Assembly (NCBI RefSeq): GCF_963678635.1
Contig: NC_087068.1
Coordinates: 26,290,318 to 26,354,317 of the forward strand
Direction of reading: 5' to 3'
Length of the DNA: 64,000 bases
From: Symsagittifera roscoffensis
Taxonomy: Eukaryota; Xenacoelomorpha; Acoela; Convolutidae
Shown: one piece after another, positions 21,311-34,131 of the stretch
Numbering within the stretch: the stretch's first letter is position 1
Layout of the letters: the number at the start of each line of letters is the position of its first letter
Program-made: the position numbers and the translations under genes
Notes under the pieces: model-generated
What the model was told of the DNA's origin: nothing
What the model saw: only the letters and a program-made list of their open reading frames with translations
The model's database searches: none

Positions 21311-24131
21311 TTACAGGAACTTGGCTAAAATTTCATCATCCTGGAAAGTTTTTCTTGTCATTTCGTCAAACTTCTCGGACATTTCCGCCGTGAATTTTCT
21401 CTTCCACGCATTTAGCTCACCTTTGTTTACCATGCCTTTCTCAAGTGGTGAGCTTTTCTCGTATCTCACTTTCATAGAATCTAGAGATGTAAGCTTTCTT
21501 AATTCTCGCACGTAGAGGTGGTCTGCATGCGTTAGGTCTAAGAAGTTGCCGATTTCAGAGACTGTTTTCTCGAAGTTCTGATATAGATCCTCATAATGAA
21601 CCAGCAGATTGTTCTCGTTGAAGTCCCTTCGATTACATAAGTGCATCGAATTACAAAGTAAGTTTTATATTTATTCAAAAAATTTGTTGATCTCAAAACT
21701 AGATCTACGTCCAAAGAGTTTTCAGGTACCACCATTTTCTGAAAAAATCTCAAGCTTTTGCGGATTTAAAAGCACGATCTCAACCTAAACAAACCTCCCC
21801 ATGAAATCAAACCTCCCGCATTTGAGAAAAGTGAAAAAAAATCGATTATAATGGATTTTCGTGGTCTGAGACATTGTCAATATAAACAACTCCCACCCGC
21901 ATTTAAGAAAAGAGAAAACAAATCGATTATAATGGATTTTCGTGGTCTATAATGTTGTACATATAATCGATTCCCATGTTACGTTTAGGCAACAAAATTG
22001 GACTAAAAATGGATTTAAATCCATTTTTTCTCGCCAAAACAAAATGCATTATAAATCATTTTGAATCCATTATAATGGATTTTATAATGAGTAGGAAATC
22101 ACATTAAAATGGATTTTTTTCCACTTTAATTTTGTTTTGCGCGTCGTGCAAAATTTTGCAAGAATTTCAGCATTTATCAAGTGAGTGATGCGGAAACTTT
22201 GCAAAGCGAATGTACGGCCTGGCCTAATCCATTTCAAAACCTAAACTCAAATTGCAAAAAGATTCCGTTGAGCTCACCCTTCCCCCCCAACGTCTGCCCC
22301 TTTGCTCCCCTTCAATCCCCCTAACGTTTGCCCCTTTGCTCCCCTCCCCCACTGAGCCCCTCCACATGACCAGCCCCCCCCTCACCACCTGAACAAATCC
22401 CCACCCCACCACCTGAACCACCTTTATATGCATGTTACGCTCAGACAACAAAGTTAGACTAAAGATGGAAAGAAATCCATTTTTTCTCGCAAAAACTTAA
22501 CGCATTATAATTCATTTGAAATCAATTATTTTTGTTCCGTTTTTCATTATAAAAGTAACGGAATATTTGTGCGCAGGCAATTTTTTTTTTCTTCAGAGAA
22601 ATTTCGACTTCTTAACTAGCCATTATTGACGGAGTTTTTTATATCATTCAAAAATTTTTGTTGTCCTGAGCTTAAATTTGAAAAGATTTTTTGTTATATA
22701 AAAATAAAATGCAGGGCTAAAACAAATTTCAAACATTTGAAAACTATACTTTTCTAAAATTTTGTTGAGCTGTGTAAAAAGCTTTTTCGATACAACTTCC
22801 TTATCTATTAACGTAAAAGTTTTAGCGTAATTTTTGTTCAATTAAAAAACCAAATCGACCCATTATTAAGGTAAAATTTGGTGAAGTAATAAGATTTCGG
22901 GGAAGTAACTGCACGATAATAACCCTGGTGAAGTTTTGAGCAACTTTTGCTCAGTTCATTTTTTGTCTAATCTTAACCCACTTTGAGAGAAGCGCGCTTA
23001 AGTTTCCAAACATTGTTCGTTTTGTCAGGGATTTTTGAACCAGCGCTGCAGTCTTCAAGTAGGAAATGACGACTAAGCGAATCTTTTGATAGCGCATTCT
23101 AAGAAAACGTATTCTGTTGAATTCTTTGTCACTTTTCAAGATCTTGCAAAACCTGATCGGATGCAGGGTTGATAAAAAAAGATTAACAAAAAGCGTTGGC
23201 TGAGATAATTCAAAAATTTATTCAACTTAACATTTTATTTTTGACTCCGTAGCCAAAAAAGAGGAAGCAGAGGTTTGAACTACAAGACTAAAAGATCTCA
23301 CCTGTACTTTTTGATCCACGCTTTGTTCCAATCCCACCAGCTACCATAGAACACTTTTCCCTCAAGAAACAAGTTTAAGAATTCCTCCAAATTATCAGTT
23401 TTCATAAACCCTTTCAAAGTCCGCTCAGTTTTGTAGAAATTGAAGTGACTCAATGCCGTGTCTTTAGGGTTCCGCACAACTAAGATATTTTTTCGAAGGT
23501 GTGAAAAGATTTCACGAGGTGCTAAGTGGGGTGGTAGGTGGTTTTTCATCATTCGAGGTGTACGGGTTATTTGGTGTGCCAACTTATATCCGCAACCTTC
23601 GTCTATGAAATGAAGTTCCAGATTAGGAAATGTCGTCCGCATTTCGACAACCCCAGTTTTGCTATTTTGGTGTAGATATTGGCATAGATCAATTTGAATA
23701 GCCTTAACTTTTACTATATTTGTAGTGAAAAACGGTAGCTTAAATTTTTTTCAGATCATTTTTTTCGGGCTTTAAAGAGACGATAAAGGATACAGCAGCT
23801 GACCAATAACCAGTATCAGCCCAGCCTCAAAAGATCTGTTTACTGGTTTTGCTCCGCTATGGCGTGCTTGGCCTTAAAAAAACTCTTTTTTGTAGTTCAA
23901 TTTATTGTTGGATCACATTATTCGTTTTCCTTCAAACTGATCCCTTAATTCTTCTAATCCGTAGACCATCCCAACCAGGATACTTTGAGTCCAGGTAGTT
24001 CCCGTTCTTGGAAATGTTGTCAAATATATGTCCCGCTCTCGTCCCTGGAAATCTCTGGTGGCAAGAATAGACTCTTCCGTATAGGCTCCCTCAATATAAA
24101 CACCTTCAATGGTAAATGAATTTTGAATCAT
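21311..24131 (-). CDS. Cytosolic-type sulfotransferase, three exons (24131-23917, 23661-23302, 21626-21311)
   Basis: The product should transfer sulfonate from PAPS to a small hydroxyl or amine acceptor in the cytosol. The assembled frame is about 296 residues, the usual SULT size, and no signal peptide or membrane anchor is seen. Exon 1 carries the PAPS-binding loop as FPRTGTTWTQ. Exon 2 has PRMMKNHLP with the expected catalytic His, and RNPKDTALSHFNFY, which provides Arg and Ser for the 3'-phosphate. Exon 3 has LVHYEDL and KGMVNKGELNAWK in place of the usual RKGxxGDWK. Exon 2 to exon 3 splits an Arg codon AG|G exactly as in the gene at 42427. The exon 1 donor (AT|gtgatc), exon 2 acceptor (aatag|C) and exon 3 acceptor (cgaag|G) are weak, so those borders are less certain. 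The substrate cannot be read from sequence. Confidence 0.8.
21815..21976 (+). repeat. Two tandem copies of an 81-bp repeat in an intron
   Basis: The words cccgcattt and atcgattataatggattttcgtgg recur with a spacing of 81 bases (21841 and 21922). The repeat lies in the second intron of the minus-strand sulfotransferase, at the start of a composite AT/C-rich repeat. Confidence 0.75.
21977..22510. repeat. Composite family D repeat: ATAATGG-rich part plus C-rich tract
   Basis: An AT-rich part dominated by overlapping attataatggatt words (about 22000-22110) is followed by gcaaagcgaatgtacggcct (22200) and then a strongly C-rich, G-poor tract (22260-22425). A similar order, gcaaagcaaatatacggcct then a C-rich tract, occurs at 52574-52800. 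C-rich tracts with nearby attataatcc words recur at 35460-35860. The class is unknown. Confidence 0.55.
22531..22690 (+). repeat. Family A repeat, 5' fragment
   Basis: It starts tttgttccgt and includes aaagtaacggaatatttgtgc, the T-run, gacttcttaactagccatt and tgttgtcctgagcttaaattt. It then departs from family A, so the hairpin end is missing. Confidence 0.75.
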
Positions 24132-24155
24132 TTTTTCAGTTTGACCGATAAATTG

Positions 24156-25041
24156 CTACCCGCACTGACAAAAATGAATTAGGGTCGATTTTAGAATGAA
24201 AAAAATATTTTGAATAAATTTAGATCGATTTTAGAATGATGAAGTACGAAGATTAAATATAAATGGTAAAAATTGATTTGGATTGATTTAAAATCGATTT
24301 AAATTGATCGTAAATTCCAGCTACAAAAATTTATTTAAATCGATTTAAAAGCAGTTTTTCCAGTTTTGAATTTTTATTATTTTTAAGGGGACTAAAATGG
24401 ATTTAAATTGATTTAAATCGATTTTTCATTCGAGTTTCATCAGTTTCGAATGTTTATTGCTTTTATTCATTGCCTATCATTTTACATTTTACATCCATAG
24501 CGTATTGTAGCATAAAAAAGACCAAATGAAAAGACCAAAATATCGATAAAATTCTTTGATTTCCTTGCATATTTTCAGTTCAAAAGCTGATCTATTTTGA
24601 CTCTTTTCTTGATTAGTTTCATAAGAATTTGCTCAAAATCTTATTTACATTCATGATTTTCTATGATTTGAATGCATTTTTTGAGATCAAAACCTGACCC
24701 TTTTCTGACCTTTTTCTTGTTTGTCATATAGGATTTTGTCCATAATCTGATACAAAATGATTTTCTATAATTTCATTGCATATTTTCGAGCTTAAAATCT
24801 GATTTATGTGGATCATTTTTTTGAATTCTATAACATCTGCGACATGTGTTTTTTTTAAATAGAGAATAAAATATTTCAATTATATTTTTCTGAAGAATTT
24901 TTTTGCCGTGTTAGCAAAAAAATGATTTTTTTTCAGTCTGAAAATCCATCTAAATCGATTAAAATCATTTTTTAGACACTTAAAGTGATCCACAATTTTG
25001 AGGAAGATCGATTTAAATGATCAATTTAATCGTGCGGGTAG
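24156..25041. mobile_element. MITE of about 885 bp upstream of the sulfotransferase start
   Basis: The ends are CTACCCGCAC at 24156-24165 and its exact complement GTGCGGGTAG near 25032-25041. The inside is very AT-rich with many aaatcgattt words and no coding capacity. The left end is about 25 bases from the ATG of the minus-strand sulfotransferase, so the element occupies its presumed promoter. No target duplication is clear. Confidence 0.65.
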
Positions 25042-28000
25042 AGTGAATATTTAGCAAACACTTAAATTGAAATCTTGAAGAACAACAAAGTTTAAAACCT
25101 TATCTTTAGTTCAAGACGAAGAACTCATTATTAATACTTGATAACTAAATCCGGTTTATGTTTCTATTTTTATCAAAATGACGATTTAAGCTAACTGATT
25201 TTAGATATCGCATGGTTAAATCGTTGAGGTTGAGAAGATAATATTTAATATTTTTCAATTTTAATATAAGTTTACAAATGCTTATTTTCTAAGTAGCTGT
25301 TCGTAAAAAAATTACCAAAAGGTTATTTGAAGTACGCTCGCTTCAAACATGCGCAACCTTTTCGGCTATGTCTTCTTGGGCATCATTTTGAATTATTTGT
25401 CGATCACCATTGTGCTAAATATTTAGTTCTTTTTTGCAGGAGAATAAAAGATTATGCGACAGCAACAACAAAAACTTTTCTCTAAGAAACTGACGTTTTC
25501 TTTATTTTTATGCAACTGAAAGGCTAATATTAACTGAGTTTTTCGTGTCGAGAATTTCTTTTAAGGAATTAAAACTCAAAACAATTGTCGTCTCCTTTCA
25601 GACAGATGGAAATGTGAACAAAATGTATTGGTAAAACTTTGAATTACTTCGATAACCCTGCGGTTTTACTTTAGGGTTACTTATAAAATCTTTGGGGATC
25701 ATCTGAGCTTGGCATCACTTTTATATTTACATTTTTTACATCTTCAATTCCGAAAAAAAAATTGTTTTTAAATTTGGCATTTAGCGTTATTTTCCGGTTT
25801 CTTCAGAAAATGGCGCAATTTCTAACTACTATTTTTTCTGCAATTTACAAAAAAAGTTTTACTTCAAAACATTTTTCTGATTTCAAAAATAAGGATGTGG
25901 AGCAAGACGGTTGTGGAGCAAGTAGCAAAAAAATTTGACAAAATTCATAAAAACAATTGAAAAAATATGTGTTATAATTCTAGTGTCGTGTTTTGCATGT
26001 GGTGTAATGAGAAAACTATACAAAAGCGAATTATTGTGCCAATAGGACAACAGTTTTTATAGAAAAATGATTGAAAAAAAAACTACAAAAAAATTCAAAA
26101 TTTTTCAAAAAATATTTTTTGCAGGCGCTAAAAAACTGCAAAAAGCTAATGAAAAGTACGTTTTCAAGGCCTAAATTAAACATAAGTAAGCTTCTAGAAA
26201 CCCGCTCATTCGCTTTATTCGGTCGAACTTAGACTAAAAACCAAAAACCTGTTTTTTTTAAGCTGGGAGAAGTTTTTGGAAGTTTGAATCTCAGCTGAAA
26301 AAAAATTTAAAATAATATCACTCGAACCATTCCGATCATATCTGTGGTTTCTAATTTTGCGTGGAAAACACAAAAAAAACTAAAGGAACAAAAAATGGTC
26401 GGAACAAAAAATAATGGCTGAAAATAGTATAATTATGTTTATCTCTTTTACGCTTAAGCAATCATCACTCACAGAAGATATTTTTATAACTATCAGCTGC
26501 TTATCAGCTTTTGCCATAGGGCTATCACTTCTCAAGAAAGATTTTGACTTTCAATTACGTTCAACTTGAAAGAAGCCAGGAGTTACTTTTTGACTAACCA
26601 AGACTACCCAAAACGATACTTCATAAAAGTTTTCACCAACTAACTCCCCGAAAAATTGTGGCTTTCAAAATGAAAAGATTCTTTTCTTCAGTATCAAAGA
26701 AATTCATTAAAAAAGTTCAAAGATCATTCAATTCTGAAAATCTCCAAGATACGATTTTTCAAAAGTATTTTTGAAAAAATTTACTCAGTTGGGTAGTACT
26801 TCAAGCGACTTAACATCTTACGCTTTCTTTGTGTTACGCATAGCTATAATATTTTAGCCATGGAATTCAAGAAATTTACCTGACGTTGAAGTAAAAGGCG
26901 GGTTTTATAGTTTAATTTTCAGATTAAAAAATTTAATTTAGTTGAACGGATGATTTTTTGTGGAAGTGTTTTTACATAAGCGTCAGGATTAGGATCAATT
27001 TCCCTATAAGGCTCAAAGGGCTGAAAAAGCAAAGTAATCACCGAAACCTGAAAATCTCTTTTTTTTCTGCGCTTTCTTAAGGCTTTAATGAATGCTTTTG
27101 TGCGAATTGATGAGCGTATTAAAGAATCACCATCAGCTTCTTTTTATTTACTTTGAAAATGTTGAGTTTTTTTTCTTGAACAAATCAATCAACTAACCGA
27201 TAATATCGCACACGTGATCAAGTTTCAACTTACCAACTATTCGAGCGGTACAAGCATGAGAAATCATTAACTTTTCAACTATAACAACATAAGGCGAACA
27301 AGCAGTACTTTGATGAGACATTCGTCACATTTTGAAATTGTTGGTTGAAAATCAAGTTGGGTGGTATACATCAACTAGTGGACAGTTCAAAGTTGATCTA
27401 GAGTGTAGATTTCAAACTAGCAAGCTCGAAAATATAGATTATACCCCCTGGCTTGTGCATTAGATTATACTCAAAATTATTCTAACGTCTAACGTTTTTT
27501 AGAGCCCACTCAAACTGGAAAATTAAGTTCAGTGACATGACCAGTACATGATGCAAAAAAGTCTTAGATGATAATATAATTATGTTTTTTTTCATAAATT
27601 TTGCTACTTTCTTGAGTTTTCAGCGTTTGATCGGTTCCGTTTTCAAAAGTCCGTTATCCAACAGCTTGAAAATTCACAATCATCAATGCATAAAGTTTGC
27701 AGCACAATTTTGAATCAAAGGGATTCCAACAAAAAGTTGAAATGATCAAACATGCGAAAATTAGCCACATCTTTTTTCAACATGTCTTAACTTACGGGTT
27801 TTATTTAGTCAATAGAAGAGATCGATATGTTTTATAGGTCTTCTTTTTATTTATTTGATTAATTTTTAGTAACAGTTGTTGCATTCGAGTGAATCTTCAA
27901 CACCACGTTGATGGTATTAATTTAATCGCGCCATGTCGACCGAATTTGTTCACGCCATATTATCATCATTAAAGCCAGTCATATGAAACTATACCAAAAT

Positions 28001-29960
28001 ATATTTTAATAAAACTCGTTGAAACAGTTGTTACTTAAGTGGAACAATAACCATAATTTTTGCAACGTTTAAAAAAATAAGTTTTGTTCCTGCATCGAAA
28101 ACTACAAATAGCATCAGTAAGTAAAATAGCTATGGCTAATACTAAGATCGTCTTATCATCTATTTTTTTAAAAAGAACCTTATATGACCCACCATCTTAT
28201 TTTAATATCTCCCACCCCCTATCTTTCATGTGCCTCCTTTCTTTCTCAGGTCAATTTTTGCAAGTTTTTTCAAATTCAAAGCACAATTTTTAGTGCCACT
28301 TATCCCTGTTTATTAAAGGAAAATAATGCTCCATGAGACCAATTATGAACAAAATTTTAAGAAAAGTGGATAAATGCATTTATTTCTTTGAAAAAACGGG
28401 GAAAAAAAACTTATATAATTCTTTCCCTCAATTAAAGAGCATAATGAGGCAGCGGAACACAAACTCCCTTTCTGTATCCCTAAATCTTCTGTGTTAAAAT
28501 CTCAGTGTTATCTGGAGTGCTTTTCTATTTGCTCTACCTGTACCAAAAGAAATGGGCTCAATTTTTAGAAAATGGAATGAATGGGACCAATTATGCAGAA
28601 TAAAAAGAAGTACCAATTATGAGAAGAAACCATAGACAACTAAGCTCGATCAACGCAGCAAAATTTAAATTGGGGTCATTCAGGGCCTTTTTTGCAAAGT
28701 TGAGCTTAGAAAAAACCGTTCGATCCGGATTCTTGTCATCCGCTACCACCCGCTTTTGCTTTTATGAGCGGTCCTAAAAATGTACTGAGTGAAATTTTAA
28801 TAATTTCTTCTGTTTTATGTTTTTTTTTTCAAATTAGTTCGACCAGGAAAGCAGCCTATCTTGCCTCAGATTTCTACAACGCGAGCAATTTTTTGGTGAA
28901 AAATTGATTATAATTGATAATCAAGAATTTACGTTTAAAGTTGATCACTTTTTTCATATTGATCTTTGTTGATTTTCTGTTGCTCAAATGTCAGACGTTT
29001 TTGGATTCAATAATCTCTTTTTTCTGATTGAATCGTTGTTTTGATTTTTTTAAGACTGTGGGTGCCTAGACAGGAAACAAATGAAACAAGATAAAATAAT
29101 CAAAGCTAATTTTTTTGAAAGGAGTGAACAAAATGAACAAACTAACAGAACAAGATTGTTATTATCAGGGCTAGGCCCTTAGAGTGCCATTTTTCCTTTG
29201 AACAGACAAAAATGTTTTAGCTGGTGATAAAAATTGTTAACCAAAAAATTTTGTCAAGCTGTTGTTTTGAGAACCTTTCCTTTTCTTTTGCATTTCAAAA
29301 TACTCAATTTGCGACACTTTCGAATATTTCAACTTCGATTAGTTTTTGCACCGGAAAACTTCGCCGCATAAGCTACGTGTTTTTAAACAAGACGTCTCGT
29401 ATATCAAGGCAAAGCCCTGAATGTTCTGATTGCACCTTATTCATTATCGAGTAGATTTTTGGGGAAAAAAAACATATCGAACAAATATAAATTCTGGACA
29501 ATATCAAAGATCAAGTGTGAAAACTTGAGTCCTTGAGAAAATTTCAGTTTGGAACGATTGCGTTGAGTGGAATTATTTGCCGCGCACAAACAATAATTTG
29601 CGGTACGCTTTCAGGATTATAGACGAAATGTTCAAACAGAAGTCTTCGATCAAAAAATAATTCAATCTGAAATGTGGGAAAATAACAGGAGCCATAACAG
29701 GATAGATAGCCTTTGATAAATCATCTGTAAATCGCAGAAACTACACACATTATTTTTTTTGAAAGCACAGTTTCTCTCTAAGAATATTTTTTGTTTTCAT
29801 TGAGAACCAAATCATTCACCAAATTGATAAGATCAGAGTTTGTGAAATGGATGGCCAAAAAAGGTAGGACAAATGAAGTAGTAAATTGAATCAAATTTTT
29901 TCACATTGGTTTGACTGTGAAACAGTCAAATTTTTCCAATTTTGGCCGGTAAGTAAACTA
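25042..29960. other. Gene-free interval with old repeat pieces
   Basis: No gene was recognised. About 26040-26410 resembles the family B repeat on the minus strand (acttagactaaaaaccaaaaa, ttttgcgtggaaaacac). A decayed minus-strand hairpin module lies at about 29395-29430 (atcaaggcaaagccctgaat). The rest is AT-rich and shows no organisation I can name. Confidence 0.5.
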
Positions 29961-30520
29961 TTTGTTCCGATTTTCGATACGAAAGTTACGGAATATTTGT
30001 GCTCGGGGTGGGTTTTTTTTTCTTCAGACAAATTTCGACTTTTTAACTAGCCATTTTGACGTTTGACGGAATTTTGTATATCACTCAAAAGGTTTTGTTG
30101 TCCTGAGCTTAAATTTGAAAAGATATTCATACTATCATCGTTTTTCGTAAAGTTATGGGGGTTTAAGGATTGCCATTTTGGCCAATTTGACCAATTTGGG
30201 ACAATTAAAGCGCGATATAATTCGCGCTATTAACGCCTAAGCGGAGATTTAATCCGTCATAGAAATCGTTCCAAATTAGTTGAAAGAAGCTTCTTTGCCA
30301 TAATTGATTTATTACAATGAGCGAAATCTATTGTTTTGTACTTTATATGGCGTGTGGGGGATGATTTTCATAGAACAATTTTCAAATTTAAAAAAAAAGT
30401 TTTTCTTTTTATTTTGTTTCATTTAATTCTTTTATGTTGTTTATGTTATTACTGCTCCATAAACGTTAAAAGGCAGTCGGAACTTCAGGGCTTCGCCCTG
30501 ATACGAGCAGTCTTGTTTAC
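29961..30520 (+). repeat. Family A repeat, near-complete copy with 3' hairpin
   Basis: This copy runs from tttgttccga to cttgtttac. It contains the dyad tttcgatacgaaag, tatatggcgtgtgggg and the terminal module ggcagtcggaacttcagggc/ttc/gccctg with a six-bp stem. There is no coding capacity. Copies at 18859 and 32894 align along their length in the same orientation. Confidence 0.85.
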
Positions 30521-32893
30521 CTTTTAAGGTCCTTTTAGAATATACTAGAGCTAACGTCACAACAACTAGAATGTTTTTAAAGCACCTTGTTAACGTACAC
30601 GTTGAAAAACAATGACCAGCTAATATTTTACTCTTAATACACTTAAGTTTGTTAGCAAAAATGTCAATTTAAAATACTCAATTGAATAAATTTTAATGAT
30701 TTTTTCTTTGAAACACATACTTAAAAGTTAAAACTGAACATTTAAATTTGAAACTTACGCTTCCTCAGTATCATGAGTAATCATGACTAAACGTTGATCA
30801 ATGCAAACTTTTAATGCATTTATCAGATTTTTTTCCATATTTTTCTTTTGAATTTTTAATATTTTTTCACATCATTGATTTTCTACATATTTAGCTGATA
30901 TAATCAATGTGCTTTATTTGATTTGCAGAGGATCTATTAACGGCTATCAAGACTCAATAAGCACTGTTTAGTTGAATTTTTCCCACATCCCTGCGTTAAT
31001 TTGTTGAGTGAGGCTCTTTTGCGACACGAGGCCGTTTTTTACTGAATCTCGATTTTTTATGTGGGACTTCTATTGTAACCGAAACTGGCTGTAGTAGAAG
31101 TGAAGCTATATCTTACGTGGCAGCTCGTGTTCAGGTCAATATCGCTGCCATGGCACTGCATCCAAGTAACGATCTACTGATCTCAAAGTTACCTAAAATT
31201 TACATTTTTTAGTTGCTAACCAGACTGAAATAATCAAACTTCAATCAATTCAAAACGAAAATTAAAACTTTGAAGTAGTCCATAATTTTTTGTAATGATT
31301 TCCATTCTGAGCTTTGACATGTAGAAAACTTCTTTTTCAATGCCGAAAATTTTCCCTTTAAAAGAGGAAAAATTACTCAAATAATTGCGCCAAAAACAAT
31401 CTTTCAATTTTTTGAGAGCAAAACCTCTTATGAACGAATTCAAAAAATTAACAAAAACTGCACTACAACTTTTGCAGAGATTGCAGCGATCTAAACATAT
31501 CCTGTGAGATACCTTTGAAGGAATATTAACTTCATAAAAACTTCAAGAAGACTACACAAAACCAGACTGCTCGTAGATCAGGGCGAAACCCCGAAAGTCC
31601 CAACTGCTTTTAAATCCAATGAGAGAAGAAATTGAAGAAGTTTGTGTCTCGATTGCTCAAATTAATCAGCCACTTACGTCCTACTTGTTATAAGGACGCA
31701 ACATACTGCGCAATAATCAATCAGAATTTACAAAATTAGAAGTTTTCAAACCTCCATACCTATGCAAACCATTACCATAGGTTGACAATTTTTTTTGAAA
31801 CTTGATTTCAAAGCGAAAAAAATCATTCAGAGGATTGCAAAAACTCCTGCCCTATTTGATCCGCCATTTTTTAATCCGCCACTTTCTATAAAAAGTGAAT
31901 ACTAAAGTGTAAATAAAAAACGAGTACAATATGTTTTAATGCTTCTTTAATGTTAAAACTCTAAGTTTGACCAAAACGTAAAAAAGTTCCGGTTTTCAAC
32001 TTGACGCGCTTCTTAATATTTTGATTGAGAGACCGATTTAAGGGACATAATTTTCTAAAAATTTAACAAAAATGATCATTTTCGAGACAACTAGATCTAG
32101 ATTAGAAGAAAAAATACTTTTTTACTCTTTTTTATCCCCCTAAATGCTCTGTAAAATACCAAAGGATGCATTAGCGTCTCCTTTCCTATCATTTAGACCA
32201 AATGATTTGCCTCCGTTCGTTTTTGGAGCTGTCTATTCCGCTGCATAAGTATACTGCGCGTTAATTGTCCCACCTTGATAAAACTAGCATTTTCAAACTC
32301 CCATAATTTTGAAACAAAAAAAATTACAAGTGAAAATACTGAAATAAAGAAATATCAGTATTTTATGTTTATATCTGAAATATAAATGTAATATTTTTTG
32401 TGAGTGTATCGCATTGAAATTCATCGACAGAAACGAAAAAAGTCATAGAAATGAAGAAAGGCTTTTTCTGTTTCCTAATTAAGCGATGGCTCTGACCAAA
32501 TAATCAGGCTTTTACTAGTGTTATGTTATCTAACTCTGGGGAGGTTTTTCCCGTTTTTTCTACATAATCCCAAATTTTTAGATTTTAGAGAATAGAGCCG
32601 CAAAGTTTCTTGAATTGGCTCTCAAAACATGTCATGTTTCGTCATACTAATGAAAGACGCAGTTTTATACTGAACCAAAATGTGCCAACTTTGCAACTTA
32701 TTATTTAATATATACTACAGGATTCTTGCCAGCCACTGTTTTTGTAATTGAGAAAAAAAAATTTTCTATTTTTCTCTTGCTTTTAAAAAATGTTTCAATA
32801 ACTCTTCCTATGATTTAATGCCTTTTTCTGGCAAAATTTGATCCAGTTCGACACTTATTTAATAAATTTGAAACATAATTCAGCATCTCGGAG
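30521..32893. other. Gene-free interval with one isolated hairpin module
   Basis: No gene was recognised. A minus-strand copy of the hairpin module (gactgctcgtagatcagggc) is at about 31564-31612, without recognisable family A sequence next to it. The rest is AT-rich. Confidence 0.5.
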
Positions 32894-33430
32894 TTTTTGT
32901 TCCGACTTTCGATACGAAAGTAACGGAATATTTGTGCTCGGGTGGGTTTTTTTTTCTTCAGACAAATTTCGACTTTTTAACTAGCCATTTTTGACAGAAT
33001 TTTTTTTTATCATTCGAAAGGTTTTGTTGTCCTGAGCTCAAATTTGAAAAGATATTTTACCTGTGATCATTTTTCGTAAAGTTGCGGGGGTTTAAAGATT
33101 GCCCATTTGGTCAATTTGGGACAATTAACGCGCGATATATTTCGCGCTATTAACGCGTAAGCGGAGAGTTAATCCGTCTTAGAAATCGTTCCAAATTGGT
33201 TAAAAGAAGCTTTTTTGCCATAATTGGTTTGTTACAAGGAGCGAAATCTATCCTTTTGTACTTTATATGGCGTGTGGGGGGATGGTTTTCATAAAAAATT
33301 ACAATATTAAAAAAAATTGTTTTCATTTTTTTTATTTCATTGAATTTTTTAATGTTATTACTGCTCCATAAACATTAAAAGGCAGTCGGAACATTAAGGG
33401 CTTCGCCCTGATACGAGCAGTCTTGTTTAT
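32894..33430 (+). repeat. Family A repeat, near-complete copy directly upstream of a small gene
   Basis: It runs from tttttgttccg to cttgttta, with gatacgaaagtaacggaatat, attaacgcgtaagcggag, tatatggcgtgtgggg and the terminal hairpin agggcttcgccct. It ends about 72 bases before the ATG at 33502, so the sequence upstream of that gene is repeat-derived. Confidence 0.85.
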
Positions 33431-33468
33431 TTTCAAAATATCGTAAAACTTAATAGATATTTCACCAG

Positions 33469-33481
33469 TTTTTAATTTTTA
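33469..33481 (+). promoter_or_regulatory. Splice-acceptor-like site upstream of the small gene
   Basis: ttttaatttttag lies 20 bases before the ATG at 33502. It could be the acceptor of a 5' UTR intron or of spliced-leader trans-splicing; the sequence alone does not decide. Confidence 0.4.
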
Positions 33482-33501
33482 GCAAGCATTCAAGCATAAA
33501 A

Positions 33502-33723
33502 ATGGGCAGCAGTGACTCAAAACCCGAAACGGCATCAACCCCGAAACCGGAAGAGACAAAACCAGCTGCAACCGAGGAGGCGGCGGCCGAGGCAACACCG
33601 GCGGCCGAGGCAACACCGGCGGGCGAAACAGCTCCCGAGGGAGAGTACCGAGTGACCTTGAACTCTGTGAACTCAGTGCGATACGACTACTCTGATGAAT
33701 TTCTGATGGGCAGGAATTATTAG
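33502..33723 (+). CDS. Small acidic Ala/Pro/Glu-rich protein with a C-terminal YxxxxLM motif
   Basis: The frame has 73 codons and is much GC-richer than its surroundings, which supports real coding. It begins MGSSDSK, a plausible N-myristoylation site. Residues about 12-49 are a low-complexity Ala/Pro/Glu/Thr region encoded partly by an 18-bp tandem repeat (AAEATP, AAEATP, AGETAP). The C-terminus has RYDYSDEFLMGRNY. YSDEFLM fits the YxxxxL-phi eIF4E-binding motif, and its surroundings resemble those in eIF4G and 4E-BPs (YDxxFLxG or FLMxxRN). I infer a possible eIF4E-binding peptide; it is not a recognisable 4E-BP outside the motif. A ttttaatttttag acceptor-like site at about 33469-33481 suggests a 5' intron or trans-splice site. 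It could also be one exon of a larger gene. Confidence 0.6.
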   Translation: MGSSDSKPETASTPKPEETKPAATEEAAAEATPAAEATPAGETAPEGEYRVTLNSVNSVRYDYSDEFLMGRNY

Positions 33724-34131
33724 AAGCACTGCACATTATAGCATCAGATTAATAGAGACAATCGACAAAAAACTCAGTCAGAACAGAACGGAAGAAAACT
33801 CACTTAATTTTTATTTGATATAGTGGGAGGAGGTTTTATTTGGTGGCAGGGAAGAGTTATCATTCATATGAATTGTAGAGCAATATAGCTTCTTGGAATA
33901 TTTTAGAAAGTAAACGGAATATGGTGTAAATTATTTCACGCTCTATCGAATTTAATTATTTTTAGTTCCTATTATGACAAAAGCGGTCAAATAGCGTTTG
34001 TGGAATTATAAGCTGACACATTCATAGTCTCACACGTTTATGCTCACATTTTTTGTTTTTTTTTCGCATTCATCTTGAATATAAAAAAATTGAAAAAAGT
34101 GCGTAACCGGATGGTGCAGAGTTTTCCAATA

